Made by a program: the position numbers and the translations under genes
NCBI RefSeq assembly: GCF_031834615.1
Contig: NZ_CP115543.1
Location: 2,739,001 to 2,803,000 of the forward strand
DNA length: 64,000 nucleotides
Direction: 5' to 3'
DNA from: Stenotrophomonas aracearum
GTDB taxonomy: Bacteria > Pseudomonadota > Gammaproteobacteria > Xanthomonadales > Xanthomonadaceae
Part shown: positions 63,909 to 64,000 of the stretch, one piece after another
How positions within the stretch are numbered: the first letter of the stretch is position 1
Layout of the letters: each line of letters opens with the position of its first letter
Notes under the pieces: generated by a model
Seen by the model: the letters and a program-made list of their open reading frames with translations, nothing else
Told to the model about the DNA's origin: nothing
Database searches by the model: none

Positions 63909-64000
63909 TCAGCCCACAGATAGGGCCTGCAAGTCGCCCCCTTGCGGCAGCCGTTCCAGCCATTCATGTCCGGCCGCACTGACCCCGGAGAGCCGCGCGC
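63909..64000 (-). CDS. tsaE: TsaE, tRNA threonylcarbamoyladenosine ATPase (C-terminus only)
   Basis: The last 29 codons (ARLSGVSAAGHEWLERLPQ...) before TGA 63911-63909. The pattern R-x-S-x-V-S-x-A-G-x-x-x-L-x-x-L matches the end of TsaE, and tsaE normally precedes amiC and mutL. The rest lies outside the window. Confidence 0.6.
   Translation of the reverse strand, partial: ARLSGVSAAGHEWLERLPQGGDLQALSVG

Overview
The window is a high-GC chromosomal segment from a gammaproteobacterium of the Xanthomonadaceae (Lysobacteraceae), most likely Stenotrophomonas or a close relative. The main evidence is the arginine pathway. It uses an N-acetylornithine carbamoyltransferase (argF'), a fused acetylglutamate synthase/kinase and an acetylcitrulline deacetylase-type argE, a combination known from xanthomonads. 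Many short GTAG-headed palindromes of the SMAG/REP type found in Stenotrophomonas also occur. No phage, plasmid, rRNA or CRISPR locus is seen; this is core genome decorated with small non-coding repeats.

Layout. 1-2656: end of a cytochrome c maturation operon (ccmF'-ccmG-ccmH-ccmI). 2787-8632: metX-type acyltransferase, a cold-shock gene remnant cut at a MITE-like repeat, a stress-type SDR with a GH15 glycosidase, and a PAS histidine kinase with a single-domain response regulator. 8704-9025: a SymE-like toxin gene that looks frameshifted. 9416-15931: divergent cydDC and cydABX around a perfect FNR box. 15939-16301: two tandem tRNA-Pro(CGG) units, each with its own promoter and terminator. 16325-24934: a CynX-type MFS carrier, a pgaABCD exopolysaccharide operon with a Clp/CRP-like site upstream, and a YidB-OmpA fusion protein.

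24957-35144 (minus strand): an arginine-proline supercluster, read argF'-argG-argE'-argB/A-argC-argH-yciI-proB-proA. In front of argF' is a 33-codon ORF with clustered Arg codons, a rho-independent terminator and a competing antiterminator arm, which I read as an arginine attenuator. 35191-43487: small secreted protein, cysS, sufE, an MFS carrier, a DksA-like protein with a long Lys/Ala/Pro-rich tail, yidD, dihydroorotase and an M23 peptidase. 43710-49007: squalene/phytoene synthase-like gene, gph, ubiG and mtaD, then efp diverging from its modification gene epmB. 49017-52069: a GGDEF-EAL membrane protein overlapping a PhnD-like binding protein. 52126-58865: trmJ, suhB, htpX, gluQ, phaB, phaR and a TraB/GumN protein. 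58868-64000: DUF1684 lipoprotein, mutL, amiC and the end of tsaE.

The most unusual content is non-coding. (i) Five copies (A-E) of a 100-115 bp element have long outer stems whose sequence differs between copies, an inner hairpin with variable stem but constant CATGGATG apex, and a conserved 3' box. Such covariation suggests selection on structure. (ii) Two copies of a ~148 bp element have ~29 bp imperfect terminal inverted repeats. (iii) About fifteen SMAG-type palindrome loci occur, some supplying stop codons or lying inside a coding sequence. All functions are inferred from reading the sequence; no searches were run.
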